Part shown: positions 9,701 through 18,238 of the stretch, in pieces
Layout of the letters: each line of letters starts with the position of its first letter
Numbering within the stretch: position 1 is the first letter of the stretch
Assembly (NCBI GenBank): GCA_963663365.2
Contig: CAXXIH010000004.1
Coordinates: 1,302,001 to 1,366,000 of the forward strand
Origin: G963663365 sp963663365
GTDB taxonomy: Bacteria; Hinthialibacterota; Hinthialibacteria; Hinthialibacterales; G963663365
Length of the DNA stretch: 64,000 nt
Direction of reading: 5' to 3'
Program-made: the position numbers and the translations under genes
Notes under the pieces: generated by a model
Told to the model about the DNA's origin: nothing
The model's input: the letters and a program-made list of their open reading frames with translations, nothing else
Databases searched by the model: none

Positions 9701-11167
9701 TTCTATTGGGCAGGGAAAATGAGTCTATTCCAAGATGCCCCAATTGACATTCATGGTTCGGGTTTCACAGTCTATCAAAACCTTACTGACAGTCTCGTTG
9801 CAACAGGCTCGGCTTTCGGCAGCTCCTTGCCGGGGTATTCGGTAAATCTCACTGCCGAGGTTTTGGAAGGCGATATCGCGGCCACAATCTTCGAACAACC
9901 GCGCCCATGGAATGACTTCACAGCCCGCGCCGTGATCGAGCAGACATCCGACGGCACGACTACACAAGATGTGGCCATTCTTTTCCGATGGGGCGAAGAA
10001 GTCGAACCGGAGCCGACCGCAACGCCTTGGCCTACCTGGGATGTCAATGCCCCTACTCCGACACCACTTGAAGGCGCTCCCAAAGTTTTATGGATTGTGA
10101 TGGAAGAGATGTTTCCGGAAGAGAGCGATGTTGTAGGAAGGGATTTCCTCGAGTTCGGGAAGATTTTCAAAGAGGCCGGAGCGGTCAATAATGTAGTTAT
10201 TGCCGGAGATCAGCCGGTTACAGATGAACTGTTGGCCGGTTATGCCGCTGTTGTTTTTGGAGATACACGTAATTTGTCTCCGTTGACCGATGATGAGACG
10301 ATGAGCGTGTTGAATTATGTGCGTGGCGGCGGATCGATTTTCGTTATCAGCGCCCAAACCAGCGAAGTTCTGGTGGAATCATCATCAATTTATGCGACGT
10401 CGATCACAAAACCATTTGGTATCGAATTCTCAGTTCGAGCGCTGGAAAATTCGGAATTCCTCGCCGATCATCCGCTTCTTTATAACGTAACCGATCTTTC
10501 GGGGCGCGGCAGCGAATTGCTTATCGAATCACCAGCTGAGGCTTTGGCCACGATCGTGGGCGATAAAGTGGTTCTGGCTATTGCTGAAGAGGGATATGGA
10601 CGAGTTGTTGCGTATTCCGATGAATCGCCGTTCTTATCCCGTGATCTGGAGTTGGAGGGGCTGTCTTATTCATTCAATAGTCGGCAATTTGCTAAGAACA
10701 TCACCAATTGGATGTTGAAAAAAGAGGATTTGATTTCGGCCACGCCAACACCTCCTCCCGGGCCGTATCTGCATTGGCAAGGAGAACTTAAAACGAGTTT
10801 TGGTGTAAGCATGGAAATTCAAGGCTCAACGGTGACCTTGTATGACAAAAGCTGGGATCATTTCATAACGACATCGTCGGTTTTCAGCGAACCTTTGCCA
10901 GATTATTCTGTGAATGTTTCTGCGTATATTGCCCAAGGAAATGCCACCGTGACTGTGGATGAACAGCCCCGGCCTTGGAATAATTTCACAGCAAAGCTGA
11001 GCCTGTCTCAGCCGCCGTGTGTGGATCAGATGATGGAGCAATTCCTCGTTGTTACCTGGGGGGATGAAGTTGAACCGGAAGATACACCAACTCCTTGGCC
11101 GACGACATTGAACAAAAACGAATCTTCCCCGACGCCGATCCTGCCAATGCCTGCGAGTGGGATATGA
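6794..11167 (+). CDS. Large secreted modular protein with Thr-Pro linkers (modules A/B/C)
   Basis: A 1457-residue secreted protein of unknown function. The ATG at 6794 is chosen because GGGGG lies just upstream; a GTG at 6779 has no good ribosome site. After a signal peptide (MVSSCVGLLFFATISLSYS) comes a jelly-roll-like domain (about 40-195). Then follow module A (226-343), module B (358-577), a unique domain (588-833), module C (837-962), A (970-1082), B (1095-1313) and A (1323-1435), joined by TPTPTP linkers. Module A carries EQPRPWN and ends WGEEVE then TATPWPTW. Module B (LLAGYAAVVFGD, YVRGGGSIFVI, GRVVAYSD) resembles the GIFT/DUF4350 Rossmann-like fold, which is inference. The next two genes are relatives, so this is a surface-protein cluster. 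Confidence 0.85.
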   Translation: MVSSCVGLLFFATISLSYSFNDLNQTHQVVELDTPSKNLLIASPDGFEQANYSFGSMPFADEIGDLGNGQGITISTSSGNGFLLYGPVVNTGNGLIRIRCTVRCDDPNVSLALAALNAPADGGLEDIDGSLGTNQPANGAQFAGTWKTLELFYNPDGDAVVPVFQAVGTSSEPAVVYIDQIAITALRGLAGSELNEALDLYTPTPTPTETPFRQRYTSTPTPVKPDTYAGQLTWNGRLYDVNDILMQIHGEDLQFEVDIFETLETVSVEQSAPLPEYSVNVWAEVTEGNAYARVLEQPRPWNDYTVKIVLYQAFGDRSLRDQTIVVRWSDEVQAEPTFTPWPTAQTNLPTPTPAQSSKVLWILNDDYFDESGSTDYTSRSAGFIELAAIFADKGLQITAIPGASTMLTSELLQEYQIVVFCDSSPKYPITDMETEALREFVESGGSLLTFGFDEEQYIVGSGSVYLNSICRPFGIQYGGSSRNNVVIYRDHYTVQDVRVIEQEASELTMRPPAQAAALKGNGNAVLAISEYGQGRVVAVSDGSAFYDNDVFHKRIEYGDHRPLISNIVVWLLHQEEAFPIIAPEPTPTFLPGSTNEEAQALATRMLEANEPWLNPEKVWISYGIIRILYGEPTSYGPFTYNRGGPIASRVGSIVWTPLHIMMHDDVPYSVRSAGRTNINGIDSEVILVEFESYVADDIGLGGQAGRSFAHGGYALKSCRIAIDPERAVPLRIECSDQAITEDQNYFPAVWTFEPEYFEINGGYAPHIFERDQADVFRERQEFQIAEGIWIYKTGDAWSRDGSPSHQDGEHAVTVNLVDLELLEQNSTPTPTPPPENSSLTFRAYIDGIDNIHIQGNRLWYEHLLWAKPGLQNGNNFLTTINGEDWQPTWQEDTSNKFTADEPLIQTDEGFFYTVDVLEGRGIVGLIQIPNSGNDYETIVYVYDNGGGAGWYEFTVNWSETPPYDVNENEFYWAGKMSLFQDAPIDIHGSGFTVYQNLTDSLVATGSAFGSSLPGYSVNLTAEVLEGDIAATIFEQPRPWNDFTARAVIEQTSDGTTTQDVAILFRWGEEVEPEPTATPWPTWDVNAPTPTPLEGAPKVLWIVMEEMFPEESDVVGRDFLEFGKIFKEAGAVNNVVIAGDQPVTDELLAGYAAVVFGDTRNLSPLTDDETMSVLNYVRGGGSIFVISAQTSEVLVESSSIYATSITKPFGIEFSVRALENSEFLADHPLLYNVTDLSGRGSELLIESPAEALATIVGDKVVLAIAEEGYGRVVAYSDESPFLSRDLELEGLSYSFNSRQFAKNITNWMLKKEDLISATPTPPPGPYLHWQGELKTSFGVSMEIQGSTVTLYDKSWDHFITTSSVFSEPLPDYSVNVSAYIAQGNATVTVDEQPRPWNNFTAKLSLSQPPCVDQMMEQFLVVTWGDEVEPEDTPTPWPTTLNKNESSPTPILPMPASGI

Positions 11168-11358
11168 CCGCATTTATTATCGGACTGAATTTCATTTTGG
11201 TTGGGGAGAAGAACTAAATTTGGATACCGGAGACGCGAATATCAACGCGCTCGAACTTGTGGGTGCGGGCGTTCCGGAGAAATGAGAGTGACGGTGACCA
11301 TCTAGAATACGAGTAGGTATAATTCCCCTTGCCGAGCGCATTAGCGCTTCAATGCAAT
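11168..11358 (+). other. Spacer with a short out-of-frame reading frame
   Basis: A 42-codon frame runs from GTG 11157 to the TGA at 11283-11285, overlapping the end of the preceding gene in another frame. Its product contains YYRTEFHFGWGEELN and ALELVGAGVPEK and looks protein-like. It has no ribosome site. It may be a frameshifted tail of the upstream gene or chance. Confidence 0.25.
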
Positions 11359-11408
11359 GCCGGAAACTGTGGCCTAGCCAACCCCCATGGTGTTTCCGGC
11401 TTTTTTTA
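11359..11408 (+). terminator. Rho-independent terminator
   Basis: Perfect 9-base arms GCCGGAAAC (11359-11367) and GTTTCCGGC (11392-11400) are followed at once by seven T. It closes transcription from the 6794 gene before the next paralogue. Confidence 0.8.
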
Positions 11409-11504
11409 TACCTGCGATGTGCGGGGCTCCAATGTACAACCTGAAACCGGGGAAGATTTGCATTACATTCCTGCCAGTGGAATTGATGAAGAAGGGGATG
11501 TCCC

Positions 11505-14255
11505 ATGCGACGATGGTTTATGGGGTTATTGATCGTTTTGGTTCAGAGCAATCCGTCGGTTTTTGCCAAAGAGGAGGCTGGTCCGGATTCAACCGCGACC
11601 GTTCTTCGCATTGCCGAGCATAAACATATCTGGGGGGGAGATGAGGTGCAGTTGAATGTGACCTATGGAGGTCTTGTTCGCCTTGGAATTGCCTGGTCAG
11701 GGCGCGTGCACGCGCTTTCATTTTACGATGGTCCCAATGAAGGCCGCTATATCATCTTTATCGATGACAATGGAAATATTGTTAGCGAACCGCATTTGCT
11801 AGACAAAAGCGGAGATGCAAATTGGATATTTTGGAGCGGCGAGAAATTTTTGGTTCTATGCAGTAACAGTCAAGCGCTAGTACTCAAGAAGTTTACCGAA
11901 GAAGGAGAATTTGAGTCTGAGCGTACTCTTCTCAACTATGATCTTCTATCCCGTCTTGTAGGGAAAGCGATATTCTCAAATGGAAGCATTTATTTTATAG
12001 CCCGGCGGGTACGAGTATTTGATGGAGTAAGCATCTATTGCTTTTCATCGGATGGCGAGCAGAACGGAAATCCACTCTGGGTGACGACGCGCGGGGAAGT
12101 AGGAGACGCTGTTTTGTTTGGCGACCGTTGGGGATTTCTTTCCGGAGTCGCAACTACTTTCCATATGGATACAATTCAGTTCTTTGCTCTAAATGGACGC
12201 CACGTTTCGGTTCCCATTGATTATAGCAGGGACGCGTATGGGGCGAGTATAGGAAAAAGCGGAAATAACTTGTTCCTTTTATGGCAGCATGTAACCCAGG
12301 ACAAACTGCGGGAACTTCGGGCACGGCTTTACAATCCTGATGGGATTCTGCTTACGGAATCGCCTGGTATTTCTTTGCCGGATATGCAGAATGGCAGTGC
12401 AAATTACACCTGTGATATCATTCCCGGTGACCGGATGTTGCTTGGAGTTCTCGATACAAACGTCGGCAAAGATGTTGAGGATGTCTATGCGCAGCTGTTT
12501 GATAACCGCGGACAGCCTTTGGGGGAACTAACAAAGTTAAACCCACGTCCGTTAGAACAAGTCGATCATTGTGCTGTTTATACCGAAGATGGTTTTTCTG
12601 TTTTTACGGTCGAAAAAGGTGCCCAAACATCCTCGATTGAGTGGTTTCAGTTGGAACTTGATAGTTCATCACTGCTTCCAACGCTCCTGCAAAATGAACG
12701 GCCGCCGGCACCTACACCGGTGCCACATTCACCTCAACATGCTCCGAAAGTTGATGAAGGCCGCGTTTCCGTGCTGACGAAATCTCTGGGGGTTTGCCAT
12801 CTGCATTTCTGTCAAGATCGAATTTGGTATGAATCAGAAGATAGAAGCGAACTGCAAGAAACTTTGATTAACGGCGAGGTTTGGATGCCGGAAGACGGCA
12901 AAAGGCATTCCTGTGAGAATCCTGGTTCGCCGATGCCTTCAGCGGATGGTTATGCGTATTGGCTTGATTATGTCAAATCGCCGGGGCTGGTGATGATCGA
13001 GCAATTGCCAAATACAGAAAATGCGTATGAGTTGGTGCTTCTACTCCAATTAAACGATATGAACAAGGAATATGGACATGAGTTTGTGCTTTGTTGGAGC
13101 AATAATCCACCGCCTTCACCGACGCCGTTTCCAAAACCCAATTTATATCTACGAGGTGGAATATCATCGGTCTTAGTACAGATTCATGGAAACAATGTTT
13201 CTGTTTTCGATAGATATCAAAGCCCAATCATGCCCACACCGGTAGTTGAAACGAGCATTTCCGATCCCTTGCCGGACCATGCGGTGGATATCTCTGTTCA
13301 AGTCATACAAAGTGCAGCGAATATCCAAATTTTTGAACAACCAAGATTGGAGAATGACTATACGGCAAGCATAAGTATTAAAGATCGGAAAGGGCCGTTA
13401 GAACGTGGCTATCATGAAATGGTTTTTCAATGGGGCGGCCAAATTGAAGAAGCGCCGACCGCAACACCTTGGCCCACCTGGGCCCCAGGAGCCCCCCCAC
13501 CAACGCCGGTGAAATCGGGAGCAAAAGTCCTTTGGCTGGCAAAAAAAGTCTATTTCTCAGAAACACGGCCGAACATGGGTGATGATTGGTTGATGTTTCG
13601 AAATATTATTGGAACCTTCGGAGTTGCACAGTGCGAATTGCCCTCCTTTCCCGATGCTTTGAATTGTGAACTTCTCCAGAAATATGATGTTATTATTTTT
13701 GGGCCATCAGACCGTCTTGTTCCGTTAAGCCTAAAGGAGCAAGAGGCTGTTGTTGACTTTGTACGCAATGGCGGTTCGATTCTTATCGCTCCTGAAAAGA
13801 TCCAGTTTGATGTTGAGGAAATCTCTCCTACAGCGCTTTATGCTTCATCGATCACTGAGCCATTTGGGATTCGTTATTCGAAATTTGCATTTGGCGATAG
13901 AATGATTTTTGAACCGCAGCACCGTTTAAACCTAAATGGGCTTGTTATTATGGGTAAAATGTCCAAGTTACTCTTAAGTGGCAGAGCTCAAGCAGTAGCT
14001 TCTTATGATACGGGTAATGTCGTATTAGCCTGCGCGGAAGATGGTTATGGCCGTGTCGTTGCCATCACCGATCACACCGCATTTTCATCCAAGCAGTTGA
14101 GTGCGTTTAACGAACAACTTGGCTACAATGTCGGTGCTTGGTTGTTGCGGCAAGATGATTTTGTTTTACCCACGCCAACCCCCAAGCCGATTCGAAAACA
14201 GCGCTCTCCCGGCCTTTGGGATCAGATTGTTGAATCGTTCAAAAAATGGCATTAA
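11505..14255 (+). CDS. Secreted propeller plus C-A-B modular protein, paralogue 1
   Basis: A 916-residue secreted protein of unknown function. AGAAGGGG sits about 9 bases before the ATG, and the N-terminus is a signal peptide (MRRWFMGLLIVLVQSNPSVFA). Residues about 25-395 form a repeated, probably propeller-like region starting AEHKHIWGGDEV. Module C (about 418-535, WYES, INGEVW, LVMIEQLPN, VLCWSNNPPPSPTPFP), module A (about 545-652, EQPRLENDYT, QWGGQ, TATPWPTW) and module B (about 671-884, LLQKYDVIIFGP, FVRNGGSILIAPEK, GRVVAITDH) follow. It ends in a basic tail, RKQRSPGLWDQIVESFKKWH. The gene at 14452 has the same architecture and tail, so the two arose by duplication. Modules A, B and C also occur in the 6794 gene. 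Confidence 0.85.
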   Translation: MRRWFMGLLIVLVQSNPSVFAKEEAGPDSTATVLRIAEHKHIWGGDEVQLNVTYGGLVRLGIAWSGRVHALSFYDGPNEGRYIIFIDDNGNIVSEPHLLDKSGDANWIFWSGEKFLVLCSNSQALVLKKFTEEGEFESERTLLNYDLLSRLVGKAIFSNGSIYFIARRVRVFDGVSIYCFSSDGEQNGNPLWVTTRGEVGDAVLFGDRWGFLSGVATTFHMDTIQFFALNGRHVSVPIDYSRDAYGASIGKSGNNLFLLWQHVTQDKLRELRARLYNPDGILLTESPGISLPDMQNGSANYTCDIIPGDRMLLGVLDTNVGKDVEDVYAQLFDNRGQPLGELTKLNPRPLEQVDHCAVYTEDGFSVFTVEKGAQTSSIEWFQLELDSSSLLPTLLQNERPPAPTPVPHSPQHAPKVDEGRVSVLTKSLGVCHLHFCQDRIWYESEDRSELQETLINGEVWMPEDGKRHSCENPGSPMPSADGYAYWLDYVKSPGLVMIEQLPNTENAYELVLLLQLNDMNKEYGHEFVLCWSNNPPPSPTPFPKPNLYLRGGISSVLVQIHGNNVSVFDRYQSPIMPTPVVETSISDPLPDHAVDISVQVIQSAANIQIFEQPRLENDYTASISIKDRKGPLERGYHEMVFQWGGQIEEAPTATPWPTWAPGAPPPTPVKSGAKVLWLAKKVYFSETRPNMGDDWLMFRNIIGTFGVAQCELPSFPDALNCELLQKYDVIIFGPSDRLVPLSLKEQEAVVDFVRNGGSILIAPEKIQFDVEEISPTALYASSITEPFGIRYSKFAFGDRMIFEPQHRLNLNGLVIMGKMSKLLLSGRAQAVASYDTGNVVLACAEDGYGRVVAITDHTAFSSKQLSAFNEQLGYNVGAWLLRQDDFVLPTPTPKPIRKQRSPGLWDQIVESFKKWH

Positions 14256-14383
14256 ACGGGATCAAGTTATGTATACGCTGTGCAAGTAGGAATCGCAATC
14301 TGTTGTTTGGGATGCGTCCGGCGGGAAGGTCCAACTTGTAGATATCTACCTCTCATTTATACGTGAGGCGTTACGAAATACCG

Positions 14384-14417
14384 GATATCTGAAACAGATA
14401 TCTATTTGTACTATAAT
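14384..14417 (+). promoter_or_regulatory. Promoter with palindromic operator-like site
   Basis: CTGAAA (14389-14394) and a perfect TATAAT (14412-14417) are 17 bases apart. The -35 box sits inside the perfect palindrome GATATCTG-AAA-CAGATATC (14384-14402), which could bind a dimeric repressor. Transcription would begin near 14424, about 28 bases before the ATG at 14452. Confidence 0.55.
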
Positions 14418-14451
14418 TTCTCTTGATGTTGATTGAAGCAGGAGGCCTTCG

Positions 14452-17196
14452 ATGGGGAAGTATTTCTTTCGTATTTTGGCAATTGGCCTTTTATGCGGCG
14501 CCGCGGAACAACCGGGAAACGCCGAATCGGCGCCATCCGAGCCACAAATCGAAGTTGCTGAGCATAAACATATCTGGGGTGGAGATGAGGTCCCGGGAAA
14601 CACACATTATAGTGGTCTTGGCAGGCCGCAGGTTGCTTGGTCGGGACGTGTGTGTGCTCTTGCCTATTATGACGGACCGCATGAGGGCAAATTTATCATT
14701 TTCGTCGATGAAAATGGGCAGATGCTTGGCGATCCGGCTCAGATCGGCGAAACCGGCGATGCCGTATGGGTATTTTGGACAGGAGATTGCTTTGTCGCTG
14801 TTTGTTCTTCCAAAGGGAAATCGACTCTACTTAGGTTCTCTGAACAAGGCGAATTAGAATCGGAGTGTATACTTCGCGCTCACAAATCCGGTTTCAAAGA
14901 AGCAAAGTATGCGGCTTATAGTGATGGGGTCATCTATCTTATTGTCCATGAGTATCGTGATTTTGATGGTGTTGATCTTTATCGGTTTTCACCGAACGGG
15001 CAACAGCTCGGATATCCCGTATGGTTTACGACACGCGGCGAAGTAGAAGATGCTGTTTTTTTCGATGAGCGTGTGGCATTTATAACTCGTCCAAGAAATA
15101 CTTTTAAAGCCAATACACTCCAGGTTTTCGGCCTGGATGGACATCGAATATCACTGCCTATGTATCTGGGTGATGAGTTGTATCGGTCAAGTATCGCAAA
15201 GAACGAAGGCAATTTAATACTCATTTGGCAAAATGTCACCGATGAGAAAAAGCAGACACTTCGAATGCGGCTTTACGGCCCGGATGCGAAAATACTTGCA
15301 GAATCTCCCGGCATTCCTTTGCCTGATGTTTATGGAGGCAGCGCAAATTTCGATAGCAGAGTTTTTCCTGCAAAAGATGTTTTGCTCGCATTATGTGATA
15401 CAAGCTGCGGTACTGATGGCGAGGATATTTACGCGCATTTGTTTGATCTTCATGGTCGACCGTTGGGAGAACTCCTACAGCTCAACTCAAGACCTCTCGA
15501 TCAGGTTGACTATTGTTGTGTTTATACGGGAGATGGCTTCACTTTATTTACAATTGAAAAGGGGCCAAATATACCTTCTTTTGAATGGCTTCGGTTAAAA
15601 GTCGAGGGCTCACCACCAGTACAGCCGCCTTTATTGAGCGAGATGCAGGCAACATCCGAACCGGCGGGGCCTTCGAGTGAACAGGCGATCGAAGCGGATG
15701 AAGGACGAATTCATATTGTTTCGCAGAGTAGGCGACTGTGCCATCTTCATATCCGCGGAAACCAAGTTTGGTATGAAACTGAAATTGAAAGTGACCTTCG
15801 AGAGACGGTTATTAACGATAATTTTTGGGAACCATTAGAAGGCGCAGACAATTCTTTTAAAAATCTGGATCCCCCATTACCCCAAAAAGATGGCTATACA
15901 TACTGGTTGGAGTATGTGAAATCGCCAGGTCTGGTGATGATTGAGCAAATTCCCAGTGCCAACAATAATTATGAGCTGATTTTGCAACTCTATTTGCGCG
16001 ACCAGCGCAATCGATACGGGCATGAGTTTGCAGTTTGCTGGAGCAACAATCCTCCTCCAACGCCGACACCATTTCCCACACCGTACGTCCGCTTTCGCGG
16101 CGGAGTACAAAATGCGATGATCCGAATTCATCGCGGCCAAGTAACAGTTCAAGAGTTTCCGGTGACAACACCGACGCCGGTCTATGAGACTGTGATTTCA
16201 AATCCTCTTCCCGCTTATGCGGTCGATGTTACTGTTCAAATTGTAGAAAGCGGGCAGGATATTCTGGTTATCGATCAGCCACGCTTGGAAAACGATTACA
16301 CGGCGAGTATTGCGATTCGTCATAGTGGAGATCCTTTTGCACGGCACTATCATGATGTTGTCATACAATGGGGTGATCGAATCGAAGAACCGCCGACTTC
16401 CACGCCTTGGCCCACATGGGCCGCAGGAGCCCCCACACCTACGCCGGTGGAGTCAATTCCGAATGTGTTATGGTGTGTAAAGAAGAGTTGCTTCCCTGCC
16501 AATCCAACACAATTTCAGGAAGATTGGCTGAAGTTCAAAGGGATTATTGGTTCATTTGGAGTGAGGCATTGTGAGTTGTCTACGTTCCCAAAGTCTATCG
16601 ATATCGAGTTTCTCCAAAATTATGATGTTGTCATTTTTGGACCTTCTGAACGTCTTGAACCTCTAAATCAAAAAGAGCAAGAAGCTATCTTGGAATATGT
16701 GCGCGGAGGGGGTTCTATTCTTGTTGCCCCGGAAAAAATGGACATAGATGATATTCTTGAGCCCACGGAATCGGCATTGTTTGCTTCATCAATTACGGAA
16801 CCTTTCGGAATACGATATTCGAAAGTCGCCATAGGGAATCAACTTGTTTTTGAACCGCCGCATTTTTTAAATCGCAATGCACAGTTTCTATTTGGGCGGA
16901 TGTCGCGATTGGTTTTAAGCGGCAAGGCTGAGGCGGCCGCATCGTTTGATTCGGGGGATGTTCTATTAGCCTATGCGGAAGATGACTATGGGCGTGTGAT
17001 CGCTATTACCGATCATGGCGCCTTTTCCACGTTGTATTTAAATATGCCTTCGGAACCATTGGCCTATAATGCCGGGGCATGGTTGTTGCATAGGGATGAT
17101 TTCGTCTTGCCGACACCGATCCCCAAACCATTGCGTAAGCGGCGCTCTCCGAGTCTTTGGGATCAGATTGTTGAAACGTTCAAACAGTGGCACTGA
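14452..17196 (+). CDS. Secreted propeller plus C-A-B modular protein, paralogue 2
   Basis: A 914-residue secreted protein of unknown function, colinear with the 916-residue product at 11505. A strong AGGAGG precedes the ATG, and MGKYFFRILAIGLLCGAAEQ forms the signal peptide. The propeller-like part (about 30-395) begins with the shared AEHKHIWGGDEV. Module C (about 413-530), module A (about 543-650, with DQPRLENDYT and TSTPWPTW) and module B (about 668-883, FLQNYDVVIFGP, YVRGGGSILVAPEK, GRVIAITDH) follow, then the tail RKRRSPSLWDQIVETFKQWH. Many positions are shared with paralogue 1, yet the two are clearly diverged, so the duplication is old. The gene has its own promoter with an operator-like palindrome. 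Confidence 0.85.
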   Translation: MGKYFFRILAIGLLCGAAEQPGNAESAPSEPQIEVAEHKHIWGGDEVPGNTHYSGLGRPQVAWSGRVCALAYYDGPHEGKFIIFVDENGQMLGDPAQIGETGDAVWVFWTGDCFVAVCSSKGKSTLLRFSEQGELESECILRAHKSGFKEAKYAAYSDGVIYLIVHEYRDFDGVDLYRFSPNGQQLGYPVWFTTRGEVEDAVFFDERVAFITRPRNTFKANTLQVFGLDGHRISLPMYLGDELYRSSIAKNEGNLILIWQNVTDEKKQTLRMRLYGPDAKILAESPGIPLPDVYGGSANFDSRVFPAKDVLLALCDTSCGTDGEDIYAHLFDLHGRPLGELLQLNSRPLDQVDYCCVYTGDGFTLFTIEKGPNIPSFEWLRLKVEGSPPVQPPLLSEMQATSEPAGPSSEQAIEADEGRIHIVSQSRRLCHLHIRGNQVWYETEIESDLRETVINDNFWEPLEGADNSFKNLDPPLPQKDGYTYWLEYVKSPGLVMIEQIPSANNNYELILQLYLRDQRNRYGHEFAVCWSNNPPPTPTPFPTPYVRFRGGVQNAMIRIHRGQVTVQEFPVTTPTPVYETVISNPLPAYAVDVTVQIVESGQDILVIDQPRLENDYTASIAIRHSGDPFARHYHDVVIQWGDRIEEPPTSTPWPTWAAGAPTPTPVESIPNVLWCVKKSCFPANPTQFQEDWLKFKGIIGSFGVRHCELSTFPKSIDIEFLQNYDVVIFGPSERLEPLNQKEQEAILEYVRGGGSILVAPEKMDIDDILEPTESALFASSITEPFGIRYSKVAIGNQLVFEPPHFLNRNAQFLFGRMSRLVLSGKAEAAASFDSGDVLLAYAEDDYGRVIAITDHGAFSTLYLNMPSEPLAYNAGAWLLHRDDFVLPTPIPKPLRKRRSPSLWDQIVETFKQWH

Positions 17197-17278
17197 ACGC
17201 AAATTTTAGGCGATATGCCTATTGCTCCGGTATTTATTTGAATGATTGCTACAATTGTTATGCTTTCTATGCTTGCCG

Positions 17279-18103
17279 CTACCATATTTTATCTGACCAG
17301 ACGAGAATCACCCCGCTGCTTTCAAGTCCGTTACTAATGTCGTAGGCCATGTTGCGCAAATCACTATAGTCGGGTTCATCTTTTTCATTGAAATGAATCG
17401 GAACAGAGACAAAATCCGGGTAATATTTGCTATAGCGGAAATCCTTGAATTGATCTTCACGTCCGGGCACCGGAGCGGCGATTCCCCAAATCACTTTTCG
17501 AGAGCCTTTTGATGTTCCGTCAGGCTGCCGTCGATGTACTTGACTATCCAATTTAAAGAATCGATTCGGTCCCAGATCGATACGCTCAATCTTTTCTTCG
17601 ATTTCGCTGGATTTTTCCCGAATTGATTCATAGGCCTCCTTTATAATTTCGTCTTGTAGTAATTCGTGGCGTGTTTCCGTGTATGGCAGAATCAGGCTTA
17701 TGTTTTCACCGACAAGAGTTCTCGATGAGCTCGAGATATTCATGCCATCCCCTTCCATGCCTCCCTCTTTTTGTGTTTCGGCTTTCCAAATAGCGGGGTG
17801 ACCAGCCGGATTGAGATCGCATTCCAAGAGCGCAGCCGTGACCGCCCGCAATTGCGTGGCGCGGCTGTGAACATGGTTTTCGAAACTGCTTGTGTCGATT
17901 GAATAGGCTTCAATTGCTTTGAATACGGGAAATAATTGGCTTCGGGCACTGTCGTATTGTACAATAAGTGCGGCTCTTTTTTGGGCGGCTTTGGTTTTTT
18001 CGTCAGTAATGCCCAAACCGGAATTGTGTATAATGACCATACCAAGAACGATAGCCAGCGCGAGAATTCCAATTATTAAGTTACGTTTTGAAGTTTTTTT
18101 CAT
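17279..18103 (-). CDS. Membrane-anchored protein with pseudopilin-like C-terminus
   Basis: A 274-residue protein of unknown function. The ATG at 18103 is preferred over a GTG at 18109 because GAGGGG lies 8 bases upstream of it. One N-terminal helix (LIIGILALAIVLGMVII) anchors it, and the rest should be outside the cytoplasm. Residues about 165-185 are a charged helix (IREKSSEIEEKIERI). The end, YDISNGLESSGVILVW, resembles the YDSSNGVSSDGDIIK end of the pilin at 36078. It lacks the FTLIE prepilin motif, so it is not an ordinary pilin. It lies on the strand of the flippase gene, 135 bases beyond it. Confidence 0.75.
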   Translation of the reverse strand: MKKTSKRNLIIGILALAIVLGMVIIHNSGLGITDEKTKAAQKRAALIVQYDSARSQLFPVFKAIEAYSIDTSSFENHVHSRATQLRAVTAALLECDLNPAGHPAIWKAETQKEGGMEGDGMNISSSSRTLVGENISLILPYTETRHELLQDEIIKEAYESIREKSSEIEEKIERIDLGPNRFFKLDSQVHRRQPDGTSKGSRKVIWGIAAPVPGREDQFKDFRYSKYYPDFVSVPIHFNEKDEPDYSDLRNMAYDISNGLESSGVILVWSDKIW

Positions 18104-18238
18104 TTCCACCCCCTCATCCCAGCTGTTCTATAAAAGAACCTGCAACTAAATATATCAATTATTGCCCGCAGACGTCTATAAATAGAAAACGGAACTAGTA
18201 TGAAACGAGCGGATACTCTTTCGGGCTGCGCCGATGGA

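Noticed and set aside
11192..11506. 104-codon minus-strand frame in the spacer
   Set aside because: It crosses a terminator and shows no protein-like pattern.
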